This document shows positions 33,110 to 45,591 of a stretch of 64,000 nucleotides of DNA, piece by piece. Made by a program: the position numbers and the translations under genes. Below the pieces are notes generated by a model. It was not told the DNA's origin. It saw only the letters and a list, made by a program, of their open reading frames with translations, and did not search any database. Origin of the DNA: Neoscytalidium dimidiatum (Eukaryota > Ascomycota > Dothideomycetes > Botryosphaeriales > Botryosphaeriaceae); the NCBI GenBank assembly GCA_037367355.1, contig CM074695.1, positions 248,001-312,000 on the forward strand, written 5' to 3'. How positions within the stretch are numbered: the stretch's first letter is position 1; every line of letters begins with the position of its first letter.

Positions 33110-34708
33110 GGGCGGCGGATCATAGCGATTCATTGTATTTCTTCTTCGAGATCCTGGTTCGGCTGGGATATGGGGCCGGTCGTGTCTGGACTCGACTCGG
33201 CTCATTGCGGCATACACAAGTGTTTTGCAGATGGAAACTGTACTCTGGCGGCTTCATGGCAATGGCGTGGGGGACTGAACGGCCGCATCCGTTCATCTGC
33301 TGTCCAGTAGAGGGTTCTTCGATTCTTTTCTGTTTTCCTAGCATCTGCTCGAGTCATGGGTGCAGGATGCGCACTTCTTTTATCATTCGTGGGTTCTGAA
33401 GCGGTTCACCTCTTTATCATCAATTTTCTTGTCTTTTGTTCTTTTCCTACCTATTACCTGTTTCTGCTGTGTCGATCGATTCGGCGTTCCCGTGTTTGCA
33501 GTGCGCGGAAAGCCGGCTGGCTGTAGAAGGCTAGCACCACCAGACGACGGCTCTGGGTGACTGGATGGTGTGAGTGTGTTGGCTGCGTTAGACGGGGCAG
33601 GTTTCGTCGATACATGAGAAAAGCAATCGATTCACCGCGCTTAATGAGACTGCTGTTTGCGGATTGCCTTGAGAAGGTTGGGAACAGGCGCGCGACTGTG
33701 CCCTATGTATTGCAATCTGCCAATAGCGCGGAAGATGCTCCCCGTGCATATCCGGCCTTTTAGCGTTCGCGACAACATTTCCTCTTTCGGCAATCATCTG
33801 GTTCCGGCCTCAGGCAGATGCAATAATATTTTGCTTCTGATAATGACGTGAGTCAAGAGCAACAGGAGGCTCTCACTTGACTGGTGAATCACGGACTTCA
33901 AGCGGTCATCCCTCGGCCCAGCAAGCCGGGGACGTGATTTGATGCCTGGGGTACTGAGCCGGCCGCCTGCATCCGGCCCCGGCTCGGGATGCGGCGGATT
34001 GGGAGATCCGGGAGCCGTGTCGTCTATTCATGGCTGGCATTTGGTATAGTATACTTGCTGAGTGTCCTCTGACCGTTCTCCGCCGGTTGTTATGAGCGTC
34101 CACGCCAGCTGAGCGCGTACGGAAGCGCCTGCTACATTATTGTCCCAGGAGCGAGGTTGTCAAATTGGTGGCGCAACAGCGACTTGGCTTAGGGAACACT
34201 GTCGGCCGAGCACCTTCTCAAGCTCTGGCGCAATTGGCAAGGGACCGAGGCGCAGAGGCGCGGAGCAGACGCGCCAAGGATGCACATGTCGCGATGCGCA
34301 GCGCAGTGGCCACCAGGGCGTCGTGCGGGTGCAGGACTGGGGCGGCCAGAGAAAAGCGTTGAAGACGCGCCGGCTGGCCGGGAGGCAGTTTGTTGGCTCG
34401 GCGCTGCTCGAACAATTTCCGACGGGCCCCTTAAACCACGCGACTCAGCCGCAACGTCAGCCTTCAGTTTTCTCCGCAGCGAATTTCTGTCTTCTTTTGT
34501 GTCGCTCCTTTGCCGTCTGTTTCCCTGCCCGACGCCGTGAGCAAGGCTGGGCGCTACTGCAGGTGTTGCGCATAAGATACATTCAGCAGGTCCGACTGTC
34601 CGACTCCCCCGGTTCCCTCGAAACAATCTCCGCCGCGACCTTACACTTGCAACCCGCTGCGCGCGCATCTTTCTCCAACCAACGCGTCCCGCAAGCCCGA
34701 CCGCCGCA
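33110..34708. other. Long intergenic region, no gene supported
   Basis: About 1.6 kb. The first 400-500 bp, T-rich near 33310-33460, is probably the 3' untranslated region of the PP2A gene; the last few hundred bases are the promoter and CT-rich leader of the elongase. A 263-codon frame beginning at 34140 overlaps the elongase start in another frame and has low-complexity Arg/Ser character, so I do not call it. Confidence 0.45.
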
Positions 34709-35910
34709 ATGTCGAAGCCAGATTGGATTCAAGTCGGTGTACCGACTCTCGACCGCCCGTTCGGCGTGCAGCTGTGGCCCATTTTCGAGAAGGCCTTCGA
34801 GACCGTCAAGGGCTACAAGCCGCAGGACTTCCGCTTCACCCAAGGCGAGACGCCCTTGTCCACCTTCAAGTCCTGCGTCATCATGCTTGTCTCTTACTAC
34901 GTCATTATCTTCGGAGGTCGCGAGGTTATGAAGAACTACCCGGCGCTGAAGCTCAATGGCCTGTTCAAGGTCCACAACTTCTACTTGACTGCCATCAGCG
35001 GCGTCTTACTGGTGCTCTTCCTCGAGCAACTGATCCCCGAGCTCGTGCGCAACGGTGTTTTCCACGCCATTTGCGAGTATGACGGTGGCTGGACTGATAA
35101 GCTGGTCATTCTGTACTATGTGGGTTTCCGCAAATTCTGCTATTGTTGCGGTGAGGTTTACTAACTTTGGCCGCAGCTCAACTACCTCACCAAGTACCTC
35201 GAATTCATCGATACCATTTTCCTGTTCTTGAAGAAGAAGCCTTTGAGTCCGTCTTTCCATACAATGCTGGGTGCTACTTAAGCTGACCCCCGTAGCCTTC
35301 CTGCATACCTACCACCATGGCGCGACCGCCCTGCTCTGCTACACCCAGCTGATCGGCCACACCTCCGTGTCTTGGGTTCCTATCACCCTGAACTTGACTG
35401 TTCACGTGGTCATGTACTGGTACTACTTCCAGAGTGCGCGCGGAATTAAGATTTGGTGGAAGAAGTACATCACGATCATGCAGATCATCCAGTTCGTTCT
35501 GGACCTTGGTAAGCCAATTCGAGCCGGCAGGATTGTACAAGACTGACTGTAAACCAGGCTTCGTCTACTTCGCGTCCTGGACCTACTTCACCTCCACCTA
35601 CTTCCCTTGGCTTCCTAATGCCGGCAAGTGCGCGGGCGAGGAATTCGCAGCCTTTGCTGGCATCGCGATCCTTACCTCGTACCTGTTCCTGTTCATCCTC
35701 TTCTACATTGCTACCTACAAGAAGCCGGTTCCCAAGGGCCGCGGCCGTGCGAAGAGCGCTCTGGTCGAAATGAAGGACGAGAAGGTCCCCACGGTCGGTG
35801 CCGTTCGCCGCCGTCTCAGCGGCGCGTCGCAGTCTCTTGCCAACGGCTACTCCTCTCCTGCTGCTGCCGCCACCTCGAACGGTCGGGTGACGCGCTCGCG
35901 GAAGGCATAA
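34709..35910 (+). CDS. ELO-family very-long-chain fatty-acid elongase
   Basis: 3-ketoacyl-CoA synthase of the ELO family in the endoplasmic reticulum membrane. It condenses malonyl-CoA with acyl-CoA to lengthen fatty acids for sphingolipids. Predicted 348 residues in four exons; introns 35120-35176, 35247-35295 and 35509-35557. The second has a GTCCGT donor, forced by the family sequence [14 protein letters not shown]. The catalytic H-x-x-H-H box is H164, H167, H168. Other family blocks are [11 protein letters not shown] (exon 2), [12 protein letters not shown] and Q-I-I-Q-F-V-L-D-L. Seven hydrophobic segments are expected. The cytosolic tail is basic and Ser/Ala-rich. It is closest in layout to yeast Elo2/Elo3 (Fen1/Sur4); which of the two cannot be told here. 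Confidence 0.95.
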
Positions 35911-36688
35911 TTGTACGACCTATAATAGCGCCTGGCCGCGCACTTACGTTCTTGCGTCGAACCTTTTGGATTCTTCAGGCACAAAGATTAGGGACGGAAT
36001 GGGCAGCTGCGGCACTACTTTGACAACGAAACTCTTCGCATAGAGGAGCATGATGGGCGGGTGGGCATGGATACGACTTCTAGAACCTTGGTTTTGGTTC
36101 GTTGGTGGGTATCTCGCATTAAAAGACATCGAGGGGCTGCTCCGGGTGGTGGTTCTTGTCCTGTTTTTGCATTTCGCGAAGGAGCAGCCTCACGTAGACG
36201 GTATGGCATTAACACTATTGTAATAAGAACACGCCCTTCGTTATGTATGAACGAGTAGCATAGATGTACTGTATAGCATGGAGAAGACGCGGGGATGAGC
36301 GTCTTAGATACTGCAGTGGATAATGCATAATCGGTTCGCTCGCACAGGTGCAGATTTGTTGAGACTGCGCAGCGTCCCGAGCAGATGGCACGACGATGGC
36401 GATGTCCAATGGCGCTGGCAACAATACCAGGATAGCCGACGTGTCAGCAGCATGAGTCAGGAGGAATCCAGTTGCTGCAATTCGCATGGACAGGCTTCGC
36501 ACGTGACTGAGCTGGAGCGAAATTGAGGGAAGAATCCGGGATGGCGGGCGGTGGTAGGGCCGTCAACTCACACCACCAACGTACCTCGCTGCTACCTGCG
36601 TTAAACAGCTCAAACCCTCGCATCTCCGCAGCACGCACCCACACCTTTCCTGCATCACATTGCCAGCCCACTCCCCCGGCCCTATATA
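35911..36688. other. Intergenic region, 3' UTR and COX6 promoter
   Basis: About 780 bp between two plus-strand genes. No coding frame is supported. The final 100 bp is CA/CT-rich, as in a fungal leader. Confidence 0.5.
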
Positions 36689-37568
36689 ATGTCCGCCAGC
36701 ATCCTCCGAGTCGCGGCTCGCGCCAGCCGCCCGACCTTTGTCCGCAGCGCTGCGCCCGTCTCTGCTGTGCGCTTCCCCAAGAGCTTCAGCACCACCGTCC
36801 GGAGGTCCTCCGACGAGCATCACGAGGAGAGCTTCGAGGAGTTCACTGCCAGGTACGGAACGACCGATCCGCGCGCCCTCTGAGACGCCAATGGCTGCGC
36901 TGCCGCTGCGAGAGGGCCTCTGCAGGCTCTGCCATGCCGTCGCCGTGCCTTGAGCTGTGCGCCCGTCGCGCCCACAGCGACCTTCGACGAACCCGGAGCT
37001 GACATGAATTGCGGCCATTGACAGGTACGAGAAGGAATTCGATGCCGTTCAGGATGTTTTTGAGCTTCAGGTACGTACTGCCTGTCCTTCCCTTGATCCG
37101 CCGGCGATACTCGGCCTGTGCGGGCCAGGTCCGCCGACCTCATCGACAACGACGAGCCTCCCAATGACGCGCGAACCGTCAAACTAATGGCAACCTCGAT
37201 CTCTAGCGCAACCTGAACAACGCCTTCGCCTACGATCTCGTTCCCTCCACCTCGGTCATCACCGCCGCTCTCAAGGCTGCTAGGCGCGTCAACGACTTCC
37301 CCACTGCCGTCAGGATTTTCGAGGGTGCGTTGCTGTTATCTCGTTTGCGTCGGTCTCTGCGTTACGGCAGAAGATTACAGACTGTCGCAGGGCTGTTTCG
37401 ATTGAGATGTAATCCACGATGGAGCAATTGTACTGACCATGCGTCACAGGCATCAAGGCGAAGGTTGAGAACAAGGGCCAGTACGAGGAGTACCTGAAGG
37501 AGCTGGAGCCCCTCCGGGAAGAGCTGGGCGTTGCGCTCAAGGAGTCGCTCTACCCCGAGTCGCACTAG
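36689..37568 (+). CDS. COX6: Cytochrome c oxidase subunit VI (COX5A homologue)
   Basis: Nuclear-encoded subunit of respiratory complex IV in the mitochondrial inner membrane, matrix side. Predicted 148 residues in four exons: 36689-36852, 37025-37070, 37207-37324 and 37450-37568. The N-terminal 35-40 residues (MSASILRVAARASRPTFVRS then FSTTVRRSS) are a typical Arg/Ser-rich mitochondrial presequence. The mature part shows the family blocks E-S-F-E-E-F-T-A-R-Y-E-K-E-F-D, R-N-L-N-N-A-F-A-Y-D-L-V-P, A-A-L-K-A-A-R-R-V-N-D-F-P-T-A-V-R-I-F-E-G and Y-L-K-E-L-E-P-L-R-E-E-L-G. Introns of 172, 136 and 125 nt are long for this window. The second exon is only 46 nt. Confidence 0.95.
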
Positions 37569-38443
37569 ACATATACACATCATCCTTTAGAGCAAATTCT
37601 GGTTGCATAATGGTCGGCCCTGGGGGTTGGTTGCAAAGTGGGAAGAATAGCGCAGGATCAAACGGTTGCTGTCGAGCGGTTGGTAGGCAGTGGATGGTGT
37701 GGGAAAAACGTGGGAAGGGGCGTCTGTATCATCATCACCCGGCATGGACGTTGTCGCACGTACAATAGTCGTTTCTTTCGCGCTGCTTCGAGGCAATTGT
37801 ACAGCTGTCAAAAATCACGCGCCGCGCCGTCCTGGTCACTTTGCTCAGCCTTGCGGATCTTTCAAGTGCCTGCCTTCAATGTCTATCTACGGGAGATTGA
37901 TATTTTATCATTCTTTCGTCTGATACTTCAGAATTATAGGCCGTGGGATTTCTCGTCTCGCATACACAGCGGCTCACAGGCGAGCTGAGACTGCTGCCTC
38001 AGCGATACTTCCCATTTCAGAAACATCATGAGATATCTCGAGAGGCACAGTAACGGGCGGTGACGATGAATTGCCGACGATGCCGATTACGGGTGGGATT
38101 TACATTCGGCTCGGTCTTCATTGGTGGGAGGCTGATAGTCATCCGCAGCCACTGAAACGGAGGATCCGCGCGAGAATCAAGCAGATAGGGACGCGTAGGA
38201 AAGCGGACGCGCAACGCGAGACAGGCGGAATGCGCTCTACGTTTGCAGCATAATACCGCCCGGATGAGGCATGAAAATGGCAGGGCTTGGCATCAACGAC
38301 CGGGCCGATCAAGGACCCCCGCCCCCACCACGAACTTTACTTCTTCCAGCTCTTGCCTCCGAACTTTTTCTATGCCGTGAACCCTCCACCACACGGTCCC
38401 CAACCCCAAACGCCGCCACGCGTGTACAGTCGCCGCCTGAAAG
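37569..38443. other. Intergenic region, no gene seen
   Basis: About 870 bp between COX6 and the FGAM synthase gene, both on the plus strand. Only short chance frames are present. It should contain the COX6 3' region and the purine gene promoter. Confidence 0.5.
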
Positions 38444-41400
38444 ATGGCTGCGACGCAAGAACCTTACCTGGTCATTCCAGGCTCTTCCGCCTTCTCCGAC
38501 TTCCGCTGCGCGAAACTCGCACGGGAGTTGGGCGCGGAGGATGTGCGCGCCATCTGGATTCACTTCGTCAATCCTACCGCTGAGCTGGACAGCGAGCAAT
38601 TGAAGGCTCTCGAGCAACTGCTGTTTTACGGAGACATCCCTCGCCCGGACGACCGCCTGTACCAGACCATCCTCGACGCCCTCACCCGCAATGGCGAGCC
38701 CCGCGACGAGAACACCGCACTCTTCTACATCTGCCCCCGCCCAGGCACGATTTCGCCCTGGAGCACTCAGGCCACCGGCATTGCACACGTGTGCGGCCTC
38801 AAGGAGTCGGTGAAGCGCGTCGAGCGCGGCATGGTCATTGCTGCCACCTTCCCCGCGGATAAGCGGCCCGCCGCCGACGAGATCCCCCAGCCCGACCTGC
38901 TCCACGACCGCATGACCCAGACGATCAGCCGCTCCCAGCCGGACCTGAACTACACCTTCGGCGAGCACGAGCCCGCGCCCGCGACCAGCGTCGACCTGCT
39001 GGCCGAGGGCACCACGCCCAAGGAGGCGCTGCAGAAGGCCAACCGCGAGCTGGGCCTGGCGCTCGACGCAGCAGAAATAGACTATCTGGTGGAGGCGTAC
39101 ACCGAGCATCTGAAGAGGGGCCCTGTGGACGTGGAGCTGTTCATGTTCGCCCAGGTCAATTCGGAGCACTGCAGGCACAAGCAGTTCAATGCGGACTGGA
39201 CGATCGACGGGGTCAAGAAGCCCATGAGCCTGTTCGGCATGATTAAGAATACCCACAAGAAGAACCCGCGGTATACGGTCAGTGCGTATAGCGATAACGC
39301 GGCTGTTCTGGAGGGTGAAAATGCTAGTTTCTGGGCTCCGAATAATGCTACAGGGGAGTGGGTGCAGACTAAGGAGCTAGTCCACTTCCTTGCCAAGGTG
39401 GAGACCCATAACCACCCGACTGCCGTCTCTCCTTTCCCCGGTGCTGCTACTGGCTCTGGTGGTGAAATCAGAGACGAGGGAGCTGTTGGCCGTGGATCTA
39501 AGCCTAAAGCCGGTCTCTGCGGGTTCAGCGTGTCGGACCTTCACATTCCTGGTTTTGAGCAACCTTGGGAGTTAGATGTTGGTAGGCCAGCGCATATTGC
39601 GAGCAGTCTGGACATCATGCTCGAGGCGCCCATTGGTAGCGCTGCTTTCAACAACGAGTTTGGTCGTCCCTGCACTACCGGATACTTCCGCACGCTTACC
39701 GCTAGAATCCCCGTCAACGAGAAGGAGACAGAGATCAGGGGTTACCACAAGCCCATCATGATTGCTGGTGGTGTTGGAACTATTCGCCCACAGTTCGCGC
39801 TGAAGGATCCCGAGTTGGTCACCCCCGGTGATCATTTGATTGTTCTTGGTGGTCCCGCTATGCTGATTGGTCTGGGTGGCGGTGCTGCATCCAGTGTTCA
39901 GTCTGGTGAGGGCTCGGTCGAGCTAGATTTTGCCAGTGTTCAGAGAGGCAACGCCGAGGTCCAGAGGAGAGCGCAGGAAGTCATCAACACTTGCACTTCG
40001 TTGGGTCCTCAGAACCCCATTAAGTTCATTCACGATGTTGGTGCAGGTGGCCTGTCCAACGCGCTGCCGGAATTGGTTCATGACTCCGGGCTTGGCGCTA
40101 CCTTCGAACTGCGTGAGGTTGACAACGCGGATAAGGGTATGAGCCCGCTCCAGATTTGGTGCTGCGAGGCGCAAGAGCGCTATGTCATGGCCGTGGGTCC
40201 CGATGGATTGGACCTCTTCAAGCGTATCTGCAAGAGGGAACGCTGCGGTTTCTCTGTTGTCGGTGAGGCAACTGGTAGCAGGTCTTCTCACAACAACCAG
40301 CTTATCCTTATGGACCGCGACTCTCCCGACTACCCTAAGCCGATCGACCTGCCCATGTCTATACTTTTCGGCAAGCCTCCCAAGATGTCGAGGATTGTCG
40401 ATTCCAGAAAGCTCAAGCTGCCTGTTTTCGATACCAGCTTGACCTCTTACATCTCCGATATTGAGCCCGAAGGCATTTTCCCAGAGGCTGTCTCTAGGGT
40501 CCTTTCTCTCCCCTCTGTTGGCTCGAAATCTTTCCTTATCACCATCGGTGATCGTACCGTTGGTGGTCTTACCGTCCGTGATCAGATGGTCGGCCCGTGG
40601 CAGACTCCTGTTGCCGATGTCTCAGTAACGGCAACTTCTTTGCTCCCCGGCGTCAGGACTGGTGAGGCTATGGCCATGGGTGAAAGGCCCAACATCGCTC
40701 TCATCTCCGCTGCTGCTTCTGCACGCATGTCCGTGGCCGAATCATTGATGAACTTGGCTGCAGCGAGCATTCCTGATCGCCTTGCCCGCGTTCGCCTCTC
40801 AGCTAACTGGATGGCCGCCAGCAGTCACCCTGGCGAGGGCGCGGCTCTATATGAGGCGGTTGAGGCCATTGGTATGGAACTCTGCCCAAGACTGGGTATC
40901 AGCATCCCCGTCGGCAAGGACTCCATGTCTATGAAGATGAAGTGGCAGGATCCCGCCTCCAAGGAGGGTAAGGAAGTCACTGCTCCTCTCTCTTTGGTCA
41001 TCTCGGCGTTTGCGCCAGTTGACTTCATCGACAGGACATGGACTCCTGCACTTCACCGTCTTGAGGACGTTGGCGAGACAGTCCTCCTCTTTGTTGATCT
41101 CGCCCAGGGCAAGAAGGCCATGGGTGGTTCTGCTGTTGCTCAAGTCTTCGGCCAGGTTGGCGATGAGGCGCCGGATGTCCGGGATGCTGACCTTATCAAT
41201 GACTTCTACGACGCTGTTGAGCAGCTTCACGATTCTGGCATTGTTCTGGCGTACCATGATCGGTCTGATGGTGGTCTCTTCACTACCCTGGTTGAGATGA
41301 TGTTCGCCGGTCGTTGTGGTCTGGAGGTGATGTTGGATGACCTGTGTCCTAGCAAGGACGTCAAGGATATGATTGAAGCGCTCTTCAACGAAGAGCTAGG

Positions 41401-42592
41401 TGCTGTCTTCCAAGTCCGGAAGAAGGACGAGATTGAGTTCAGGAGCTGCTTTGCTACTTGCGGCCCGCCTGCTGGAATGATCAAGAAGATCGGCCGCGTC
41501 CCGGTCGCTACCAAGCAGAACCTGGTTCTGACCCGTGAGGCTCGCGTTGTCTATAAGGAGAGCCGGAAGGAGCTTCAGCGCCAGTGGGCTGCTACGTCCT
41601 ACCATATGCAGAGACTCCGCGACAACCCTGCCTGCGCTGACTCAGAGTACGAGAATATCAGCGATGATGTTGACCCTGGTCTTGCCTACAACTTGACTTT
41701 CAACCCGAAGGACAACATCCTGCCGATCACAACCTCTCTCACTTCCATGGTCGCAGCCAGGCCCCGCGTTGCCATCCTCCGCGAGGAGGGTGTCAACGGC
41801 CAAGCCGAGATGGCTTTCGCCTTCAATGTTGCCGGCTTCTCAGCCATCGACGTCCACATGACAGATATCCTCACCGGCCGCGTCTCACTCGCCTCGTTCG
41901 TCGGCCTCGCAGCCTGCGGCGGCTTCTCGTACGCCGACGTCCTGGGCGCTGGCCAGGGCTGGGCCAAGAGCGTCCTCCTGCACGCTGAAGCGCGCAAGGA
42001 GTTCCAGACCTTCTTCGAGCGCAAGGACACGTTCGCGCTTGGCGTATGCAACGGCTGCCAGTTCCTCTCTCGCGTCAAGGAGCTCATCCCGGGTTGCCAG
42101 TCCTGGCCCACCTTCGAGCGCAACCTCAGCGAGCAGTACGAGGCCCGCGTCTGCATGGTCGAAGTGCAGGACCCGCCGCCCGCGAGCCCCAACGCGGGGC
42201 AACCGCCATCCGTCTTCCTCCACGGCATGCACGGCTCCATGCTGCCCATCGTCGTCGCCCACGGCGAGGGCCGCGCCACCTTCCCGGCCTCGTCGCCCGC
42301 CGGCGCGGCCTCGTCGCCAGAGAGCCTGCAGAACGAGGGCCTCGTCGCGCTGCGCTACGTCGATAACTACAAGCGCCCGACCGAGCGCTACCCGTTCAAC
42401 CCGAACGGCAGCCCGAACGGCATCACGGGTGTGAGAAGCCCGGATGGCAGGGTCCTCGCGATGATGCCGCACCCGGAGCGGACGATCCTGCGGGACGTGA
42501 CGAGCTGGGCACCGAAGGGGTTGCAGGACGGTTGGGGCGAGTTTGGCCCGTGGGTGCGGATGTTTAAGAGTGCGAGGAGGTGGGTCGGTTGA
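38444..42592 (+). CDS. ADE6: Phosphoribosylformylglycinamidine (FGAM) synthase
   Basis: Fourth step of de novo purine synthesis: FGAR plus glutamine plus ATP gives FGAM. Intronless 1382-residue single-chain form, the usual eukaryotic and gamma-proteobacterial length. Order: N-terminal PurS-like domain (about 1-170), linker, two AIR-synthase-like halves with N-S-E-H-C-R-H-K near residue 235, [15 protein letters not shown] near 320 and a second half with H-D-R-S-D-G-G-L, then a C-terminal glutamine amidotransferase domain. In the amidotransferase the nucleophile is Cys1202 in G-V-C-N-G-C-Q, and the His/Glu pair is H1343/E1345 in M-M-P-H-P-E-R. All key residues are present, so it should be active in the cytosol. 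The ATG at 38444 gives the normal N-terminus. Confidence 0.98.
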   Translation: MAATQEPYLVIPGSSAFSDFRCAKLARELGAEDVRAIWIHFVNPTAELDSEQLKALEQLLFYGDIPRPDDRLYQTILDALTRNGEPRDENTALFYICPRPGTISPWSTQATGIAHVCGLKESVKRVERGMVIAATFPADKRPAADEIPQPDLLHDRMTQTISRSQPDLNYTFGEHEPAPATSVDLLAEGTTPKEALQKANRELGLALDAAEIDYLVEAYTEHLKRGPVDVELFMFAQVNSEHCRHKQFNADWTIDGVKKPMSLFGMIKNTHKKNPRYTVSAYSDNAAVLEGENASFWAPNNATGEWVQTKELVHFLAKVETHNHPTAVSPFPGAATGSGGEIRDEGAVGRGSKPKAGLCGFSVSDLHIPGFEQPWELDVGRPAHIASSLDIMLEAPIGSAAFNNEFGRPCTTGYFRTLTARIPVNEKETEIRGYHKPIMIAGGVGTIRPQFALKDPELVTPGDHLIVLGGPAMLIGLGGGAASSVQSGEGSVELDFASVQRGNAEVQRRAQEVINTCTSLGPQNPIKFIHDVGAGGLSNALPELVHDSGLGATFELREVDNADKGMSPLQIWCCEAQERYVMAVGPDGLDLFKRICKRERCGFSVVGEATGSRSSHNNQLILMDRDSPDYPKPIDLPMSILFGKPPKMSRIVDSRKLKLPVFDTSLTSYISDIEPEGIFPEAVSRVLSLPSVGSKSFLITIGDRTVGGLTVRDQMVGPWQTPVADVSVTATSLLPGVRTGEAMAMGERPNIALISAAASARMSVAESLMNLAAASIPDRLARVRLSANWMAASSHPGEGAALYEAVEAIGMELCPRLGISIPVGKDSMSMKMKWQDPASKEGKEVTAPLSLVISAFAPVDFIDRTWTPALHRLEDVGETVLLFVDLAQGKKAMGGSAVAQVFGQVGDEAPDVRDADLINDFYDAVEQLHDSGIVLAYHDRSDGGLFTTLVEMMFAGRCGLEVMLDDLCPSKDVKDMIEALFNEELGAVFQVRKKDEIEFRSCFATCGPPAGMIKKIGRVPVATKQNLVLTREARVVYKESRKELQRQWAATSYHMQRLRDNPACADSEYENISDDVDPGLAYNLTFNPKDNILPITTSLTSMVAARPRVAILREEGVNGQAEMAFAFNVAGFSAIDVHMTDILTGRVSLASFVGLAACGGFSYADVLGAGQGWAKSVLLHAEARKEFQTFFERKDTFALGVCNGCQFLSRVKELIPGCQSWPTFERNLSEQYEARVCMVEVQDPPPASPNAGQPPSVFLHGMHGSMLPIVVAHGEGRATFPASSPAGAASSPESLQNEGLVALRYVDNYKRPTERYPFNPNGSPNGITGVRSPDGRVLAMMPHPERTILRDVTSWAPKGLQDGWGEFGPWVRMFKSARRWVG

Positions 42593-43164
42593 TGTGATTT
42601 GGGAGGATGAAGGTCCGGGCTTCTCTTTCTTTCTTGATGGGTGGATCGGATGGCGTTTGGTAGACTGGATTTCTTTTGTCTTTGTGATTGCTTTCTCCGC
42701 ATAAGGAGAGAGAAGAAAAATATGGGCGGGAAATATTACTATATCAAAAGAGAAGGGATGAGATCGCAGGATGGATATTGGTGATTGGGATGTGGGCACA
42801 TTTTAGTTTCCATTGTGGCAGAGCAGACCACGTGGGTTAGATAGGTGAATGCAGATGTCTGATGTTTTTCACTCTCTGGAGGGTTAGGTGGACTTTTGTT
42901 GTGCATGTGTAGGGTTCTACCAGAGCATTTTTGATAATTTGCTGGTGGACACTTATTGCGTCAAGGGAAGCTAAATCAATCGCCGCAGCCACTAGCGGCA
43001 GGTGCAGCCGAGGACGGGGATTGTGACGCGCGCGCCCCAAGCTCCGTGGTGGCCTGTTGAAGCAGCTCCAACTCCAACGACACGCTGCACCCATTTGCGA
43101 CAACAACTTTCCCTTTCCTCCATTCCCACCACCCCACGGGCCTACGAGCGCAATATCAACCAAG
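42593..43164. other. Intergenic region
   Basis: About 570 bp holding the 3' region of the purine gene (A- and T-rich around 42700-42800) and the promoter and leader of the SNARE gene. No gene is seen. Confidence 0.5.
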
Positions 43165-44205
43165 ATGATGAACGCCGCGAATGACGAGGACCCGTTCCTC
43201 CAGGTCCAAGCGTACGTTACCATTGCTCCATCCGCATATCCTCCCGTACCCGCCCGCAATGCGCATGTCGCGATGCTGCAGCCTACGGATGTCGCTCGCG
43301 AACCACCCTACTTCCAATGGCCCTGTAGCCCATCGTCGTCAACATCGCCACCGCCATCTTCTCAATTCATCATGCACGATCGGCTAACAGCTACCTATCC
43401 GCACCAAACAGAGACGTCCTCTCCCTCCTCAACCAAACCCGCCCGCTCTTCCAGTCCTACCTGCGCATCCGCTCGTCCGCCTCGTCCCCTTCCTCCCCGG
43501 AGCTCGCCGAGGCCCGCCAGGAGCTCGAGGCCTCGCTGACGGACCTGTCCGCCGACCTGCAGGACCTGGTCGACAGCGTGCGCGCCGTCGAGCGCGACCC
43601 GTACCGCTTCGGGCTCGAGATCGACGAGGTCGAGCGGCGGCGGCACCTGGTCGGGGAAGTCGGCGACGAGGTGGAGCGGATGAGAGCGGAGCTGGTGAAG
43701 GTGGTGGCCGGCGGGGCCAAGGGGAAGGGTGTCGCCGCCGGCGCCGGGGGCAATCCGGACGTCTTGCCCGATCCGGACGGGTTCGAGGATCTGGAGGACG
43801 GCGTGGACGGGGAGGGCGGCGACGCGTACGCGGCGCTGGAGCAGGAGAGGCAGATGGAGCTGCTGCAGGAGCAGGATCGCGAGCTGGACGGCGTGTTCCG
43901 GACGGTGGGGAACCTGAGGATGCAGGCGGACGAGATGGGGAGGGAGTTGGAGGAGCAGGGGGGCATGCTGGAGGAGGTGGATGTCGTGGCGGATCGGGTG
44001 GGCGGGAAGCTGCAGAATGGGCTGAAGAGGGTGGGGTGGGTCATACGGCAGAATGAGGGTGAGTGTGGTGGTCTTGGTTTCTTTCGTCGCTGCAGCCCTC
44101 TTGCGACTTGCGCTAACGTGCCGGGCAGACAAATACTCCAGCTGCTGCATCGCGGTGCTGATATTTGTATTGATTGTCGTCCTGGTCCTGCTCATCGTCC
44201 TCTGA
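43165..44205 (+). CDS. TLG1: Qc-SNARE of the Tlg1 / syntaxin-6 family
   Basis: Membrane fusion protein of the endosome-to-Golgi route. Predicted 256 residues in three exons: 43165-43211, 43412-44058 and 44129-44205. The first exon encodes MMNAANDEDPFLQVQ, the usual start of the family (D-P-F). An N-terminal helical domain (about 16-100, with D-L-Q-D-L-V-D-S-V and V-E-R-D-P-Y-R-F-G-L-E) is followed by a Gly-rich linker. The SNARE helix (about 140-225) has its central glutamine in R-E-L-E-E-Q-G-G-M-L-E-E-V-D. The last exon encodes K-Y-S-S-C-C and the single C-terminal membrane anchor (239-256). The 200 nt first intron has an extra GCTAAC-type branch candidate near its end. The central linker is Gly/Ala-rich and strongly GC-biased. 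Confidence 0.92.
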
Positions 44206-45591
44206 GGTCGACAAGCCAATACTGGCATGGCCGTACCAAGCCGAAAAGAAAGCCCGAAGCCGCTCCAGAACCAGCGGAATTTTTGGCTTCTCTTCTAATC
44301 CACCACTGACGTCGATGAGCCGAGCCTTTCGCATGGCCTATTGACAAGCGCACGGCGGATTGCCTAATCGGGATAGAGCAAGGGCAGCACGACACGTTTC
44401 AAGGACGAGGATCTTCAGGCACTATCATCCAGTTCCCTCCTCTACCCACAGCCACAAGTACTTCCTGCAGATGTATGCTACGCTGTAGGTGGGAAGAAGT
44501 AGCACGCTGTGAGAGCGGCCAACTCTATCACCGTTCCACTGAAGGAGGTAGGGGAAGAAGCAGGGATGGAGGCGATGGCAAGACCTCGGCTCTCGAATGA
44601 GATGATATCAGCCACTTCAATCGCCGAGAGCTCCTCCATGGCACACGCGCACGACCGCCGTGCGAAGGATGGTATAGCATTTCTCATGCCCCTAGAGAAG
44701 GATTCTTAAGAACCACGAGTCTTGCACACGAGATGGTTCAGTAGGACGCTTCCACCTCGCTTTAAATGATTCATGCAAGAAAGAGCCTCCTTCGTGCTCG
44801 GCGCAGGCAAAGAAAGTCCCTCGGGGCACTAGATTCTTGGATGTGCGCATTCTTGGCGGTTGGGACTGGGTGGTGGCCACTACGGTAACACTCGTCCCTT
44901 TCTTCCTGGAGCTACACGTGCACCTTCGGGCTGCGTTCAGATAGATTTTGAGTGGTTAGAATTCTCAGTGCACATTCCTCATCTCTCCCCTTCCCGCAAA
45001 GATCCCAAACATTTACACATTCCAGTTGTCCAGCCTCCTGAAACAGTGAGGAATGTGGTTCGAGCTCGCGTCTACCCGCCAGTATCACCTTAAGGGCCTT
45101 TCTCACTTGGTGGAGGATGGCTGGCCAATCCAGCCTACCTACATGCTTCCGATACTTGCCTCATTAAATCATCCCAACCTCTCACAAGTTCTCCGCTAGC
45201 CTCACGTTTCCTAGGTATCATATCTAGCTTTTTCAAGATGGGACATCCTGCTTCGTTTCCTAGGGGCCAGCTGGTTCCTTTCCTGCTTCCTTGCTTTCTG
45301 CCCGTCTGCAGTGCAGGTAGGACACTACTGCAGGCAGCACGTTATTTGATCGCCAAAGGACTGCACCAGCAACGAAGAGTGAAGAATTTCGTCTTCAGCG
45401 AGCTCATCATACTAATCTCCCGCGCGAGAAAACAATTCGGAAGGGTTGTGTTTCGTCACTAAATCCCACCTTCTCTCCGCTAAGCTGAACCAGATAATCA
45501 CAAGGTGTGCTTATCTTTTTCGATCTGGTGGCCCTAAGATCAAAGAGGTTATTTTGCTTGAGAGGGCGGAGTCCATTCCGCCCAGGTTAAA
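44206..45591. other. Long intergenic region, no gene supported
   Basis: About 1.4 kb between two plus-strand genes. Short frames (66-78 codons) lack start context, motifs or splice partners. It holds the SNARE 3' region and the promoter of the membrane protein at 45592. Confidence 0.45.

Noticed and set aside
34140..34931. 263-codon plus-strand frame upstream of and overlapping the elongase
   Set aside because: Low-complexity Arg/Ser/Ala composition and overlap with the certain elongase start in another frame.
36683..36689. TATATAA directly before the COX6 start codon, as a TATA box
   Set aside because: It touches the ATG, so transcription would begin inside the coding sequence; it is more likely chance leader sequence.
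38309..39256. Long antisense frame (315 codons) over the FGAM synthase 5' end
   Set aside because: Explained by codon bias of the sense gene; no motifs or start context.
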